Below are positions 9,371 to 17,350 of a stretch of 64,000 nt of DNA, in pieces. The translations under genes were made by a program, and so were the position numbers. Each line of letters opens with the position of its first letter. Position 1 is the stretch's first letter. Source of the stretch: Paenibacillus sp. 453mf (lineage in GTDB: Bacteria; Bacillota; Bacilli; Paenibacillales; Paenibacillaceae); assembly GCF_900116105.1 (NCBI RefSeq), contig NZ_FPAC01000008.1, positions 37,614-101,613 of the forward strand, in the 5' to 3' direction. Under the pieces are notes generated by a model. It saw nothing but the letters and a program-made list of their open reading frames with translations. It ran no database searches and was not told where the DNA came from.

Positions 9371-9730
9371 CTAACGCAAAACCCCGTTCTGCAATTTTTC
9401 TTTCAAATACTGCTGATTATAGAGCATGCTCGGATGCGTGGGATGGTACCTGAGAGCCAGCTCATTATGGTAATTGGCCTGCTCGTGATCACCCAGACGG
9501 TCATAGCAGACACAGAGCTGCAGGTGCGGAATCCATGTCCATGATGGCTCATCGATGTTCGCTAACGGGTCTTCCGGCCGCTTCAGCGATACAGCCGTCT
9601 CAAACCAATGAATCGCTTTATTCCACTCCATACGCTCTGCAAACCAGGCTCCGATCCGGCAGCATGCTTCCGCGCGAGGAATCTCATAGGTAAATGACCT
9701 AAATAAGGCTGCAAGCTCCTGCTCCTTCAT
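9371..9730 (-). CDS. Displaced C-terminal TPR part of the upstream glycosyltransferase
   Basis: A 119-residue reading frame that overlaps the end of the preceding gene in another frame. It begins MKEQELAALFRSF and contains tetratricopeptide-like helices (FAERMEWNKAIHWFETAVSLKRP and HLQLCVCYDRLGDHEQANYHNELALRYHP). It reads as the natural continuation of the preceding protein, whose frame ends ECMGRLGDEGAGACSLI. Removing one G from the AAGGAG run (plus strand 9722-9727) joins the two as ...GDEEQELAALFRSF. It is therefore most likely the tail of one gene broken by a +1 shift, through mutation or sequencing error. Independent translation from its ATG is possible but lacks its own spaced ribosome binding site. 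Confidence 0.75.
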   Translation of the reverse strand: MKEQELAALFRSFTYEIPRAEACCRIGAWFAERMEWNKAIHWFETAVSLKRPEDPLANIDEPSWTWIPHLQLCVCYDRLGDHEQANYHNELALRYHPTHPSMLYNQQYLKEKLQNGVLR

Positions 9731-11513
9731 CCCCTAGCCTTCCCATACATTCGGCCAGCTTCATGCATGCCAACAAGTTATCTTCGATCCAGCCATGCCC
9801 CGAGTCGAGGAACCTCGTATACCATCGAACGGCTTCTTCATTCAAGCCATGATCTCGAAGCTCATTTGCATAATAATACTGATCTCTGGCAGTAAATGCC
9901 TCTCCCTGTTCTTCAAGTCTTTTGTATATCCGTAAATTACGGTCTGTATATTCCTTGTCTTTTTTGTGAGTTACCGCGATGTTCGTATGAATAATGTTGC
10001 CGGAGACAGCCAAATATTCATGCACAGCACCATGCCACTCAAAGCCTTTATCTCTTCGGACCAGACGATTTCTTCTCAGCTTATGGCTCACATTGCCGGA
10101 TCCGTCAAAGGCCAGATGATATTCCATCGACAGTCCATCAATGGACGAATCAAGCCTTTCTCTCCAATCAAGCAGCTGCTGCCGGTCCTTCTCCTCAAAC
10201 ACATCATCCGCATCAAGCCATAAGATATACTCTCCTTCAGCCTGACTGAAGGCAAAATTTCGGGCATCCCCAAAGTGATCCTTCCACGCATAGTCTACAA
10301 TTCTGCAATTGTAATCCTTCGCAATCTCGCGAGTACGATCCGTTGACCCCGTATCCACAATGACGATCTCATCCGCTATTTCCCTCACCGAATCGAGACA
10401 TCGCGCCAGCGATTTTTCCTCATTCTTCACAATCATACACAGACTAATGAGAATGTGCTTGCTCCCCTCTGTTCCTTCTCCCGTATGCTTTGAGGCAGAC
10501 TGAAGAAAGGCTGTGACCCCGTCCAAATCCGAATCCCGATAAATATGGTAAGCCGGGTAATGAGTATCCACATGCAGCTTGACTCCTAGCGCCTGAGCTC
10601 TCACACAGAAGTGACGGTCCTCACCCCAAAGCGTGAGATTCTCGATACGTGCAAATCGTACTCCCTTCTCAAGCGCAGATCTACGAATCAAGGTACAGGC
10701 TCCAAGCCCGCCTACTTCGTACCTTCCCTTCTTGCGCAGCCTTCGCATAAAATCGGCGCTTCGTCTCTGCTTCTCTTCTTCCGTAAGCTGCTCATTTCGA
10801 CTCTCTTCATATAATGTATATTCATCTCGCAGCCATACCTGCGGCATTTCAATCGTTCCCGGCTGCCAACGGGTCCAGAAGAGGTTCGCCACAATTTCCT
10901 CCTCACCGTTCAAGAGCTGCGTCAGTGTGGCTGGATGAAGCACCAAATCGGAATCCAGCAGGAATAGGGCATCAAACGCTTCCTCTATTGCATAAGAAAG
11001 AATCCAATCCTTCAAGGCTGCTACCCGCCATATATATTCTTCAGGCCAATAATGACTGTATTCATTCCGGGTGTAGACCTGCGTATTCTCATTTACACGT
11101 GGGTCATCCTCTGCGGTTGAAACGGTCACAATGGATTCCTGTAAACTGGAGATTGATGCCTCCACCTTGGATATTTCTGTCCGTGGCGTCTCTACTATCG
11201 ACATCTCCAGAGTACCTGCCGTATCTTCTGCATTTACTGATACAGATGCTGCTCCTGCTCGGCTCCGCTGGATCACTGTTTTTTTTGGCTTCTCGATCGC
11301 TTTTGCCTTTACCACTCTTCCGCCATGCTTCCGTACAAAGGCTCTTAACTGTTTAGACGAGGCCTGAACCTCATTGTCATCAATGAATACATAGCTTACC
11401 TCGATCTCATCCTCCCGGATGGAGAGTGAAGACAAAGAGCTCAGAAAGGCCTTTAACACATTCGGTGATTGACGTACAGGACTTGCGATCAGGATACGCT
11501 GCAGAGCTGACAT
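9699..11513 (-). CDS. Two-domain glycosyltransferase, C-terminus frameshifted
   Basis: A 604-residue protein with two glycosyltransferase modules. Module 1 (about 1-335) contains FLLDSDLVLH with a DSD metal-site motif (187-189) and a GGLGACTLIRRSAL loop. Residues about 85-135 form a Ser/Thr/Glu-rich insert. Module 2 (about 354-530) is a GT2 domain: ISLCMIVKNEEKSLARCLDSV, then VDTGSTDRT and LWLDADDVFEE with DAD at 434-436. A TPR-like tail starts near 535 but is cut short by a frameshift, continuing in the frame at 9371-9730. No signal or membrane segment is seen, so it acts in the cytoplasm, perhaps on proteins such as flagellin or on surface glycans. AAAGGAGGA precedes the ATG, 18 bases after the upstream glycosyltransferase. 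Confidence 0.85.
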   Translation of the reverse strand: MSALQRILIASPVRQSPNVLKAFLSSLSSLSIREDEIEVSYVFIDDNEVQASSKQLRAFVRKHGGRVVKAKAIEKPKKTVIQRSRAGAASVSVNAEDTAGTLEMSIVETPRTEISKVEASISSLQESIVTVSTAEDDPRVNENTQVYTRNEYSHYWPEEYIWRVAALKDWILSYAIEEAFDALFLLDSDLVLHPATLTQLLNGEEEIVANLFWTRWQPGTIEMPQVWLRDEYTLYEESRNEQLTEEEKQRRSADFMRRLRKKGRYEVGGLGACTLIRRSALEKGVRFARIENLTLWGEDRHFCVRAQALGVKLHVDTHYPAYHIYRDSDLDGVTAFLQSASKHTGEGTEGSKHILISLCMIVKNEEKSLARCLDSVREIADEIVIVDTGSTDRTREIAKDYNCRIVDYAWKDHFGDARNFAFSQAEGEYILWLDADDVFEEKDRQQLLDWRERLDSSIDGLSMEYHLAFDGSGNVSHKLRRNRLVRRDKGFEWHGAVHEYLAVSGNIIHTNIAVTHKKDKEYTDRNLRIYKRLEEQGEAFTARDQYYYANELRDHGLNEEAVRWYTRFLDSGHGWIEDNLLACMKLAECMGRLGDEGAGACSLI

Positions 11514-11531
11514 AGAGCCTTCGTCCTCCTT

Positions 11532-12230
11532 TTAATGAGATTTCCATGCTACAAGGGAAGGGGCCGTATCCAGAATAGATTCATACTGCTCCTTCCATCC
11601 ATATTTCGCCTCAGGGTCCAGCTTCCTGTACCGGACATATTTATGCAAACGGTCCTCCCGTCTGGCCCAGCCGAAATGCTGAATACGAGCTTGATGACAT
11701 ATGTAAGGAAATTCAAATATATTCAGCGGGAATCTTCCACAGTGCTGTGGAGTTTCTTTCCATCTATACATCAGAGCCGGGTTGAATTTGACTAGAAAAG
11801 GCCGATAGATCTGGTGAGCACGCCAATATAGGTCTTCCCGGTAATGCGTTTCGTCCCACATATCAAATAGTCGAAAATAAACAGCCTCATGAGGCCCCTT
11901 CGTTATCTCATGCAAGCCCTCACCCCATCGATCCTCCAATATTTCATCTGCATCCAGATTAAGAATCCATTCAGCTCCTGCCTGAGCAGCTGCCTCCCAT
12001 TGCTGCTTGCGGAGGGATACTTCATCGGAGAAATGAGACTGCTTATTACGGATTAGGACAAGCTCCACTCCCTGAAGGAGCTCTTCACACAACTCCGGCG
12101 TTCCATCCGTGCTTCTATCATCAATGATGACCGCTTGATCAATCCAGGGACGGTGCTGTATCAAAGCACGTTCCAAATATCGATCTATCTCATTTCTCAC
12201 GATCATGGACAACGTAATTTTGCCAATCAC
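11532..12230 (-). CDS. Family 2 glycosyltransferase
   Basis: A 232-residue GT2 protein. ITLSMIVRNEIDRYLERAL (residues 5-23) is the nucleotide-sugar binding start of the fold, IIDDRSTDGT follows, and NLDADEILED carries the DXD motif (93-95). It is soluble and compact, near the minimal GT2 length. It is the first gene of an operon with the two-domain glycosyltransferase; shared family and 18-base spacing suggest one glycosylation pathway. Acceptor and donor cannot be read from the sequence. Confidence 0.85.
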   Translation of the reverse strand: MIGKITLSMIVRNEIDRYLERALIQHRPWIDQAVIIDDRSTDGTPELCEELLQGVELVLIRNKQSHFSDEVSLRKQQWEAAAQAGAEWILNLDADEILEDRWGEGLHEITKGPHEAVYFRLFDMWDETHYREDLYWRAHQIYRPFLVKFNPALMYRWKETPQHCGRFPLNIFEFPYICHQARIQHFGWARREDRLHKYVRYRKLDPEAKYGWKEQYESILDTAPSLVAWKSH

Positions 12231-12381
12231 ATGTTTCCCCTCCTACCCAGCCAAACTGCCTGTTGATTGTCCTGAACCAGTCAGCATCCTCCATTTCCAA
12301 TTTATTCGTGAATTTCTGCCGATATTCGGCTTACTAGTATCAATTTCATAATACCTTTAGCTGCTTAGATTAAGGGTATAT

Positions 12382-12420
12382 ATAGATTCAAATTCACCTT
12401 TTTAATGAGTTGTGAAATGG
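12382..12420. repeat. Dispersed intergenic element, copy A
   Basis: A 39-bp block matching 32983-33021 at about 34 of 39 positions; the core CCTTTTTAATGAGTT is identical, then RTGAAATGG. A shorter relative lies at 3879-3900. This copy sits upstream of the glycosyltransferase operon and beyond the xyl terminator. Confidence 0.55.
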
Positions 12421-12446
12421 TATCCCTATTACGAGAGAAAAATAAA

Positions 12447-12481
12447 AAGCCACCCGCCTTATAAAAGACAGATGGCTTGTG
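12447..12481 (-). terminator. Terminator of the xyl operon
   Basis: On the minus strand AAGCCATCTGTCTT pairs with AAGGCGGGTGGCTT using G-U pairs, followed by TTTTTATTTTT. Confidence 0.85.
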
Positions 12482-12503
12482 CTCAGCATATTCACAACTT
12501 TTA

Positions 12504-14000
12504 TTATCTATACTCAGCAAGCTTCTCATTCAGCTCACGAGTTTGTCCATATACTTCCTGGTACAACGCAAAGAGTTTGTCGTAAGATGCCGCCGTTTCC
12601 GGGTTCGGCTCATAGGTTTTGGCTGGACGGATAAATTCTGCGGCAACCTCCTGCAGCGAATCAAACCAACCGCAGCCATATGCGGCAAGAATTGCAGCAC
12701 CCATGGCAGGACCCTGTTCACTTTCGAGCTTGATGATCTTCGCATTAAAGATGTCGGCCTGCATTTGCAGCCAGGTCTCATTCTTGGCGCCGCCTCCGAT
12801 GGAGATGACCTCGCTAATCGTCTTGCCAGCACCGCGGATAATATCAATCGACTCTCGAAGAGAGAACGTAATTCCCTCAAGCACAGCACGACCAAAATGC
12901 TGAAGCGTATGGCTTGCATCCATACCGATAAAGCTGCCGCGGATATTTGCATCAGGATGCGGGGTACGCTCACCAACGATGTATGGAGTAAACAACAGCC
13001 CGCCGCTTCCTGCAGGAATCTGGTCAATGCCTTGCAGCAGCAAATCAAATGACAAGTCCTTTGCGAAGGTTTCCTTGAACCAGGTCAGGCTGTAGCCAGC
13101 TGCCAACGTAACACCCATAATGTAGTAGGCATCCTTCTCGGAGTGATTGAAGAAGTGAACCTTCCCTTCAAAATCGAGGTTCTTGCGTTCCTCCTCATAG
13201 GATAGAACAACTCCGGAAGTACCAATACTGCTCATCGTCTTCCCTTCACTTAAGATCCCTGCACCAATGGCGCCGCAAGCATTGTCGGCTCCGCCGGCAA
13301 ATACTTTCGTTTGAGGTGTAAGTCCCGCTTCTTCTGCAACCTCTGGCAGCAAAGTGCCAACCAGATCAAAGGACTCCACCAATTTCGGGCATAAGGAGAG
13401 CGGCAAGGAGAAGGCGTTCGCGATCTGTTTGCTCCACGATTTGGCCGCAGGGTCCAAGAGCAGCGTTCCAGCTGCATCCGAATAATCCATCGCATAATCG
13501 CCAGTCAACCGGTAGCGTACATAATCCTTAGGCAGCAGGAACAGCGCTGCTTGGCCCAGAATTTCAGGCTCATTCTCCTGCACCCACAAAATTTTAGGCA
13601 GTGTAAAGCCTTCAAGCGCACGGTTGCGTGCAATGGACAGCAAATCCTGACCTAGTGTATCCTCAATCTTGCGGCACTGTGCTGTCGTACGTGTATCATT
13701 CCACAGAATAGCCGGACGGAGAACGCTTCCTTCTGCATCCACAAGCACAAGTCCATGCATTTGTCCTGAGAAGCTGAGACCTTCAACTTCAGCCGGATCA
13801 ATACCTGATATCTCCATCAATTTGCGCAAGGATACAATCGTTTGCTGTACCCAATCCTCAGGATTCTGCTCACTGTAACCAGCCTTGGGCTGATACAGCG
13901 GGTAAGCCTCCGATGCTTCATATAATACATGCCCGCTGCGATCGACTAGAACCGTCTTTACGGCGCTGGTTCCCAAATCTACACCAATGACATAACTCAT
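12504..14000 (-). CDS. xylB: Xylulokinase
   Basis: A 498-residue FGGY-family kinase, normal length for XylB. It phosphorylates D-xylulose to D-xylulose 5-phosphate, feeding the pentose phosphate pathway. The N-terminal phosphate-binding segment YVIGVDLGTSAVKTVLVD is clear, SGQMHGLVLVD is the sugar-binding segment, and the C-terminal ISIGGGAKNETWLQMQADI is the FGGY signature region with the adenine-binding glycines. GATAAGATGAG-type ribosome binding sequence (AGGAGGAGATAAG) precedes the start. It follows xylA by about 140 bases, separated by a hairpin, and ends at a terminator. The adjacency to xylA and xylR fixes xylulose as the substrate. Confidence 0.97.
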   Translation of the reverse strand: MSYVIGVDLGTSAVKTVLVDRSGHVLYEASEAYPLYQPKAGYSEQNPEDWVQQTIVSLRKLMEISGIDPAEVEGLSFSGQMHGLVLVDAEGSVLRPAILWNDTRTTAQCRKIEDTLGQDLLSIARNRALEGFTLPKILWVQENEPEILGQAALFLLPKDYVRYRLTGDYAMDYSDAAGTLLLDPAAKSWSKQIANAFSLPLSLCPKLVESFDLVGTLLPEVAEEAGLTPQTKVFAGGADNACGAIGAGILSEGKTMSSIGTSGVVLSYEEERKNLDFEGKVHFFNHSEKDAYYIMGVTLAAGYSLTWFKETFAKDLSFDLLLQGIDQIPAGSGGLLFTPYIVGERTPHPDANIRGSFIGMDASHTLQHFGRAVLEGITFSLRESIDIIRGAGKTISEVISIGGGAKNETWLQMQADIFNAKIIKLESEQGPAMGAAILAAYGCGWFDSLQEVAAEFIRPAKTYEPNPETAASYDKLFALYQEVYGQTRELNEKLAEYR

Positions 14001-14020
14001 CTTATCTCCTCCTCTTCTTC

Positions 14021-14080
14021 TAAAAAAAGAAACGTCCCCATGCCCTTCGCTTACGCCAAAGGCCGGGGACGATCCGAAAG
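14021..14080 (-). terminator. Partial terminator between xylA and xylB
   Basis: On the minus strand CGTCCCC and GGGGACG enclose an imperfect GCCTT/AAGGGC inner stem and are followed by TTTCTTTTTTT. It lies between xylA and xylB, so it could lower xylB expression relative to xylA or stabilise the xylA message. Confidence 0.65.
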
Positions 14081-14142
14081 TCTCTTTAAAACGTCCTATT
14101 GGCTCTTAAATGTTGCTTGTATAGCTTCAACCGCCGGGACGA

Positions 14143-15459
14143 TTAGTCAGCCAAGATGTATTGGTTAAGAGTTGCCTTGAGCAGCTCTTGACGGCCGGAT
14201 TCATTCTTGCGAGGTGTTTCGTTGTTCAGTGCATATTCAGCCAGGGAAGCAAGTGTCGCTTTGCCTTCAACGACTTCAGCACCGATGCCTTCACTGAAGC
14301 TGGAGTAGCGTTTCTCGATGAAATCATCGAATACGCGATCTTCGATCAGTTTTGCTGCAACTTTGAGACCTTTCGCATACGTATCCATACCTGCAATATG
14401 AGCCAGGAACAGATCTTCTGCTTCGAAGGAAGCGCGACGAACTTTCGCGTCAAAGTTCACGCCGCCTTTACCAAGGCCGCCGTTCTTCAGAACTTCGTAC
14501 ATTGTGAGTGTTGCATCATAGATGTCTACAGGGAACTCATCAGTATCCCATCCGATCAGCAGATCGCCTTGGTTTGCATCCAGGGATCCGAGCATGCCGT
14601 TGATGCGGGCAACACGAATTTCGTGGTCAAATGTATGGCCAGCAAGTGTTGCATGGTTTGCTTCAAGATTCAGTTTGAAGTGCTTGTCTAAGCCGTACTT
14701 TTGCAAGAACGCGATAGATGTAGCAGCATCAAAGTCATATTGATGTTTTGTCGGCTCTTTTGGCTTAGGCTCGATCAAGAATTGAGCATCAAAGCCGATT
14801 TCTTTGGCATAATCAACGGCCATATGGAACATGCGAGCGATGTTGTCCTGCTCCAGCTGCATGTCTGTGTTCAAGAGTGTATCATAACCTTCACGGCCGC
14901 CCCAGAATACATAGTTCTCAGCGCCAAGGCGTTTACCCACTTCAAGACCTTTCTTAACTTGAGCTGCTGCATGTGCATATACATCCGCGTTGCAAGTTGA
15001 AGCAGCACCGTGCATGAAGCGAGGGTTAGTGAACATGTTTGCCGTGTTCCAGAGCAGCTTCTTGCCTGTTCCTTTCATTTGGTCTTCAATCAGGTCAACA
15101 ATCGTATCGATGTTGCTGTAGAATTCACGAAGCGTGCTTCCTTCTGGAGCAATATCCACGTCATGGAAGCAGAAGTAAGGAAGGTTCATTTTCTCCATGA
15201 ATTCAAAAGCAGCCTCTACGCGGACTTTAGCCAGATCCATGCCGGAATATTTATCATAAGAACGAACTGCCGTATTTGTACCGAACGGGTCGGAACCGCC
15301 GGCTGTAAGTGTATGCCAGTAAGCCATACCGAAACGGAAATGCTCTTCCATTGTTTTGCCGGCTACGACTTCTTCGGGATTATAAAATTTAAATGCGAAA
15401 GGATTCTTGGACTCTTTACCTTCATAAGCAATTTTATTAACGGATTCAAAATAGGCCAT
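14143..15459 (-). CDS. xylA: Xylose isomerase
   Basis: A 438-residue class II (long N-terminus) xylose isomerase that interconverts D-xylose and D-xylulose in the cytoplasm using two divalent metal ions. [12 protein letters not shown] holds the catalytic His and neighbouring Asp; [15 protein letters not shown] holds the bridging metal-ligand Glu and the Lys; [18 protein letters not shown] and [17 protein letters not shown] complete the metal sites. GAGGAGGGC lies before the ATG. It is the first gene of the xylAB operon, transcribed away from xylR, with operator-like and cre-like sites upstream. Confidence 0.98.
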   Translation of the reverse strand: MAYFESVNKIAYEGKESKNPFAFKFYNPEEVVAGKTMEEHFRFGMAYWHTLTAGGSDPFGTNTAVRSYDKYSGMDLAKVRVEAAFEFMEKMNLPYFCFHDVDIAPEGSTLREFYSNIDTIVDLIEDQMKGTGKKLLWNTANMFTNPRFMHGAASTCNADVYAHAAAQVKKGLEVGKRLGAENYVFWGGREGYDTLLNTDMQLEQDNIARMFHMAVDYAKEIGFDAQFLIEPKPKEPTKHQYDFDAATSIAFLQKYGLDKHFKLNLEANHATLAGHTFDHEIRVARINGMLGSLDANQGDLLIGWDTDEFPVDIYDATLTMYEVLKNGGLGKGGVNFDAKVRRASFEAEDLFLAHIAGMDTYAKGLKVAAKLIEDRVFDDFIEKRYSSFSEGIGAEVVEGKATLASLAEYALNNETPRKNESGRQELLKATLNQYILAD

Positions 15460-15499
15460 GTTACAAAGCCCTCCTCAAAATTAGTTTAAAACTGTTTCG

Positions 15500-15513
15500 C
15501 GAAATCGTTTACA
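15500..15513 (-). promoter_or_regulatory. Catabolite-responsive element (cre) before xylA
   Basis: CGAAATCGTTTACA (plus strand) matches 13 of 14 positions of the CcpA consensus TGWAANCGNTNWCA. It lies just downstream of the predicted xylA -10 box (TAGTAT, with TAGACA 17 bases upstream), a typical place for repression by CcpA in preferred sugars. Confidence 0.7.
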
Positions 15514-15521
15514 CCGTTATA

Positions 15522-15550
15522 CTATCACACTCGAAATACTTTGTCTATTG
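15522..15550 (-). promoter_or_regulatory. xylA promoter
   Basis: Read on the minus strand, TAGACA (-35) is followed after 17 bases by TAGTAT (-10). The start point would fall near the cre site. Matches are moderate (5 of 6 and 4 of 6). Confidence 0.6.
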
Positions 15551-15553
15551 GTT

Positions 15554-15568
15554 AAACAAAGTTTGTTT
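15554..15568. promoter_or_regulatory. Candidate XylR operator
   Basis: AAACAAAGTTTGTTT is a perfect inverted repeat (7-bp arms around one G) lying between the divergent xylA and xylR genes, just upstream of the xylA -35 box and over the possible xylR -35. XylR operators of Bacillus are built of similar AAACAAA/TTTGTTT arms. A smaller AGTTTAAAACT palindrome lies at 15483-15493. Confidence 0.65.
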
Positions 15569-15626
15569 TTTGAAATGATTTTCGTTACAATAGTCTTTAT
15601 ATCATCACAAGGGATGTGCTTTATCC

Positions 15627-16787
15627 ATGGCAATTACCGGAGATCAAGCTCTGGTCAAGAAAATAAATAAGTCCATTATTCTGAGCACGATCCGGGAACA
15701 TGCCCCGCTCTCCAGAGCAAGAGTATCGGAGCTCACCGGACTGAATAAGGCTACCGTTTCCAATCTGGTGACGGAGTTAATTGAGAATCATCTCGTCACA
15801 GAGCTTGGCCCAGGCCAATCAAGCGGCGGACGCAAGCCGCTCATGCTTCTTTTTAATAATACTGCAGGTTATGCTGTCGGCATTGAGCTGACTGTTGCCA
15901 AGCTTCGTGGTGTTCTCACCGATCTTGCAGGAAATATTCTGCATGAAACCTCTCTGGCTCTTAGTAGTCACGACATTCCGTCCGTCACTGCCAAGATCAT
16001 CACAATGACCACACAGCTGCAGACCAAGGCTCCCTTGTCTCCGCATGGGGTCATAGGCATAGGTGTAGGCGTGCCGGGAATGGTTGACGAGGCGGGTACG
16101 ATACTCTTCGCTCCGAACCTTGGCTGGAATACGGTGCCACTCGCGAGTATGCTGGAAGAAGCGCTCGGACTTCCTGTAACGATAGACAATGAAGCAAATG
16201 CCGGCGCTTCCGGCGAGCTCCATTTTGGAGCAGGCAAGGGAATGCGGCACCTCATCTATATCAGTGCAGGCTCTGGAATTGGCTCTGGAATCATGATTGA
16301 TGGCAAGCTGTATAAAGGAGCTTGGGGATATGCAGGTGAGACAGGGCATATGTCCATTGATGCAGAAGGAAAACAGTGTACCTGCGGAAATCGGGGCTGC
16401 TGGGAGCTCTATGCTTCAGAGAAGGCGTATGATGAACCGAATCTTCGGCTTCCGGCAGCAACAACCGGCGAGCTAGTAGCTTATGCTGAACAAGGCAATT
16501 CCGCTGTGCTTGAACTGTATCGAAGCATCGGGCATCGGCTGGGCATCGGCATTACGAATATCGTCAACAGCTTTAATCCGGAACGAATTATTGTGGGAGG
16601 ACCGCTGTCCGAGGCAAGAGAGTATATGGAAGATTCGCTCCAAGAGGTCGTTGCACAGCGGACACTGCCGTATCACATGCGCAGTCTGCAGATCAGCTTC
16701 GCACAGCTCGGAAGCAAATCAACCCTGATCGGTTCCGCATATGGAGCGATCTCTCAATTTCTAGGTCACGTTCGGGTAAGTGCGTAA
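15627..16787 (+). CDS. xylR: Xylose operon repressor, ROK family
   Basis: A 386-residue ROK-family regulator. An N-terminal winged helix-turn-helix lies at about residues 15-60 (LSRARVSELTGLNKATVSNLV). The sugar-kinase-like ROK domain follows, with the zinc-type motif CTCGNRGCWE near 250-259, and IGIGVGVPGMVD and DNEANAGASGE phosphate/sugar-site segments. It should repress xylAB without xylose and release the operator on xylose binding. It is divergent from xylA, sharing a 167-base control region. A predicted -10 (TACAAT, 15586-15591) lies after the candidate operator, suggesting autoregulation. The ribosome binding site is weak (AAGGGATG). Confidence 0.95.
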   Translation: MAITGDQALVKKINKSIILSTIREHAPLSRARVSELTGLNKATVSNLVTELIENHLVTELGPGQSSGGRKPLMLLFNNTAGYAVGIELTVAKLRGVLTDLAGNILHETSLALSSHDIPSVTAKIITMTTQLQTKAPLSPHGVIGIGVGVPGMVDEAGTILFAPNLGWNTVPLASMLEEALGLPVTIDNEANAGASGELHFGAGKGMRHLIYISAGSGIGSGIMIDGKLYKGAWGYAGETGHMSIDAEGKQCTCGNRGCWELYASEKAYDEPNLRLPAATTGELVAYAEQGNSAVLELYRSIGHRLGIGITNIVNSFNPERIIVGGPLSEAREYMEDSLQEVVAQRTLPYHMRSLQISFAQLGSKSTLIGSAYGAISQFLGHVRVSA

Positions 16788-16988
16788 GATTTCTACTTAT
16801 ACGATATGATTTTACGATAAGCAGATCACATCTCTGTACAATATTTGCTAATTCAGACAAAAAATCGTCCCATTTTGAAGTCGCACACACTCCATTTCAA
16901 GGTATAATGAATCTAATTGTGTGTCATTTATCACGGCAGAGTCTTACCTTTGTGTGTATACCTTACGTACGAAATGGAGAGAATTCGT

Positions 16989-17186
16989 GTGACTTATGTG
17001 GATACATCTGATATTTCAGCCGCGATGTTTATTTCTGTCTTGTTGTTCCTTATTGTAATCGCTCCTTTGGCTAGTCTAGGTATCCTCAGACTGTTTCAAG
17101 GCAGGAAGAAACAAGCCCTTTGGTATATCGTATCCGGAGTAGCCGTTTACGGTATATTCCAGTGGTTTATGTGGTATTTCTTCTAA
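16989..17186 (+). CDS. Small membrane protein, unknown
   Basis: A 65-residue protein with two hydrophobic segments (about 9-31 and 42-63) split by a basic loop (RLFQGRKKQ). I prefer GTG at 16989, with GGAGA 8 bases upstream, over the upstream ATG at 16917, whose extra residues look non-coding. A TATAAT box lies at about 16900. It is a lone gene. I do not recognise a family; it is probably an integral membrane protein. Confidence 0.6.
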   Translation: MTYVDTSDISAAMFISVLLFLIVIAPLASLGILRLFQGRKKQALWYIVSGVAVYGIFQWFMWYFF

Positions 17187-17198
17187 GCAGCAATAATA

Positions 17199-17280
17199 GG
17201 CATCATCACGTAAAATGTACCCTGTGGGTTATGACTCTTAAATAAAGTCTAGCCTGCAGGGTATTTTCACGGATGATGCC
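17199..17280. terminator. Long imperfect hairpin, possible bidirectional terminator
   Basis: Arms of about 29 bases (17199-17228 and 17251-17280) begin GGCATCATC and end GATGATGCC, with ACCCTGTGG opposite CTGCAGGGT. The loop holds a further GACT/AGTC pair. It separates the small membrane gene from the convergent nagZ-like gene. T-tracts are weak on both sides, so termination is likely but unproven. Confidence 0.6.
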
Positions 17281-17350
17281 TTACTTTATTTACATCAGGA
17301 TTTTGCATAATTTATCGTTCTATTTGGGATATATGCATAATCCTCATGTG

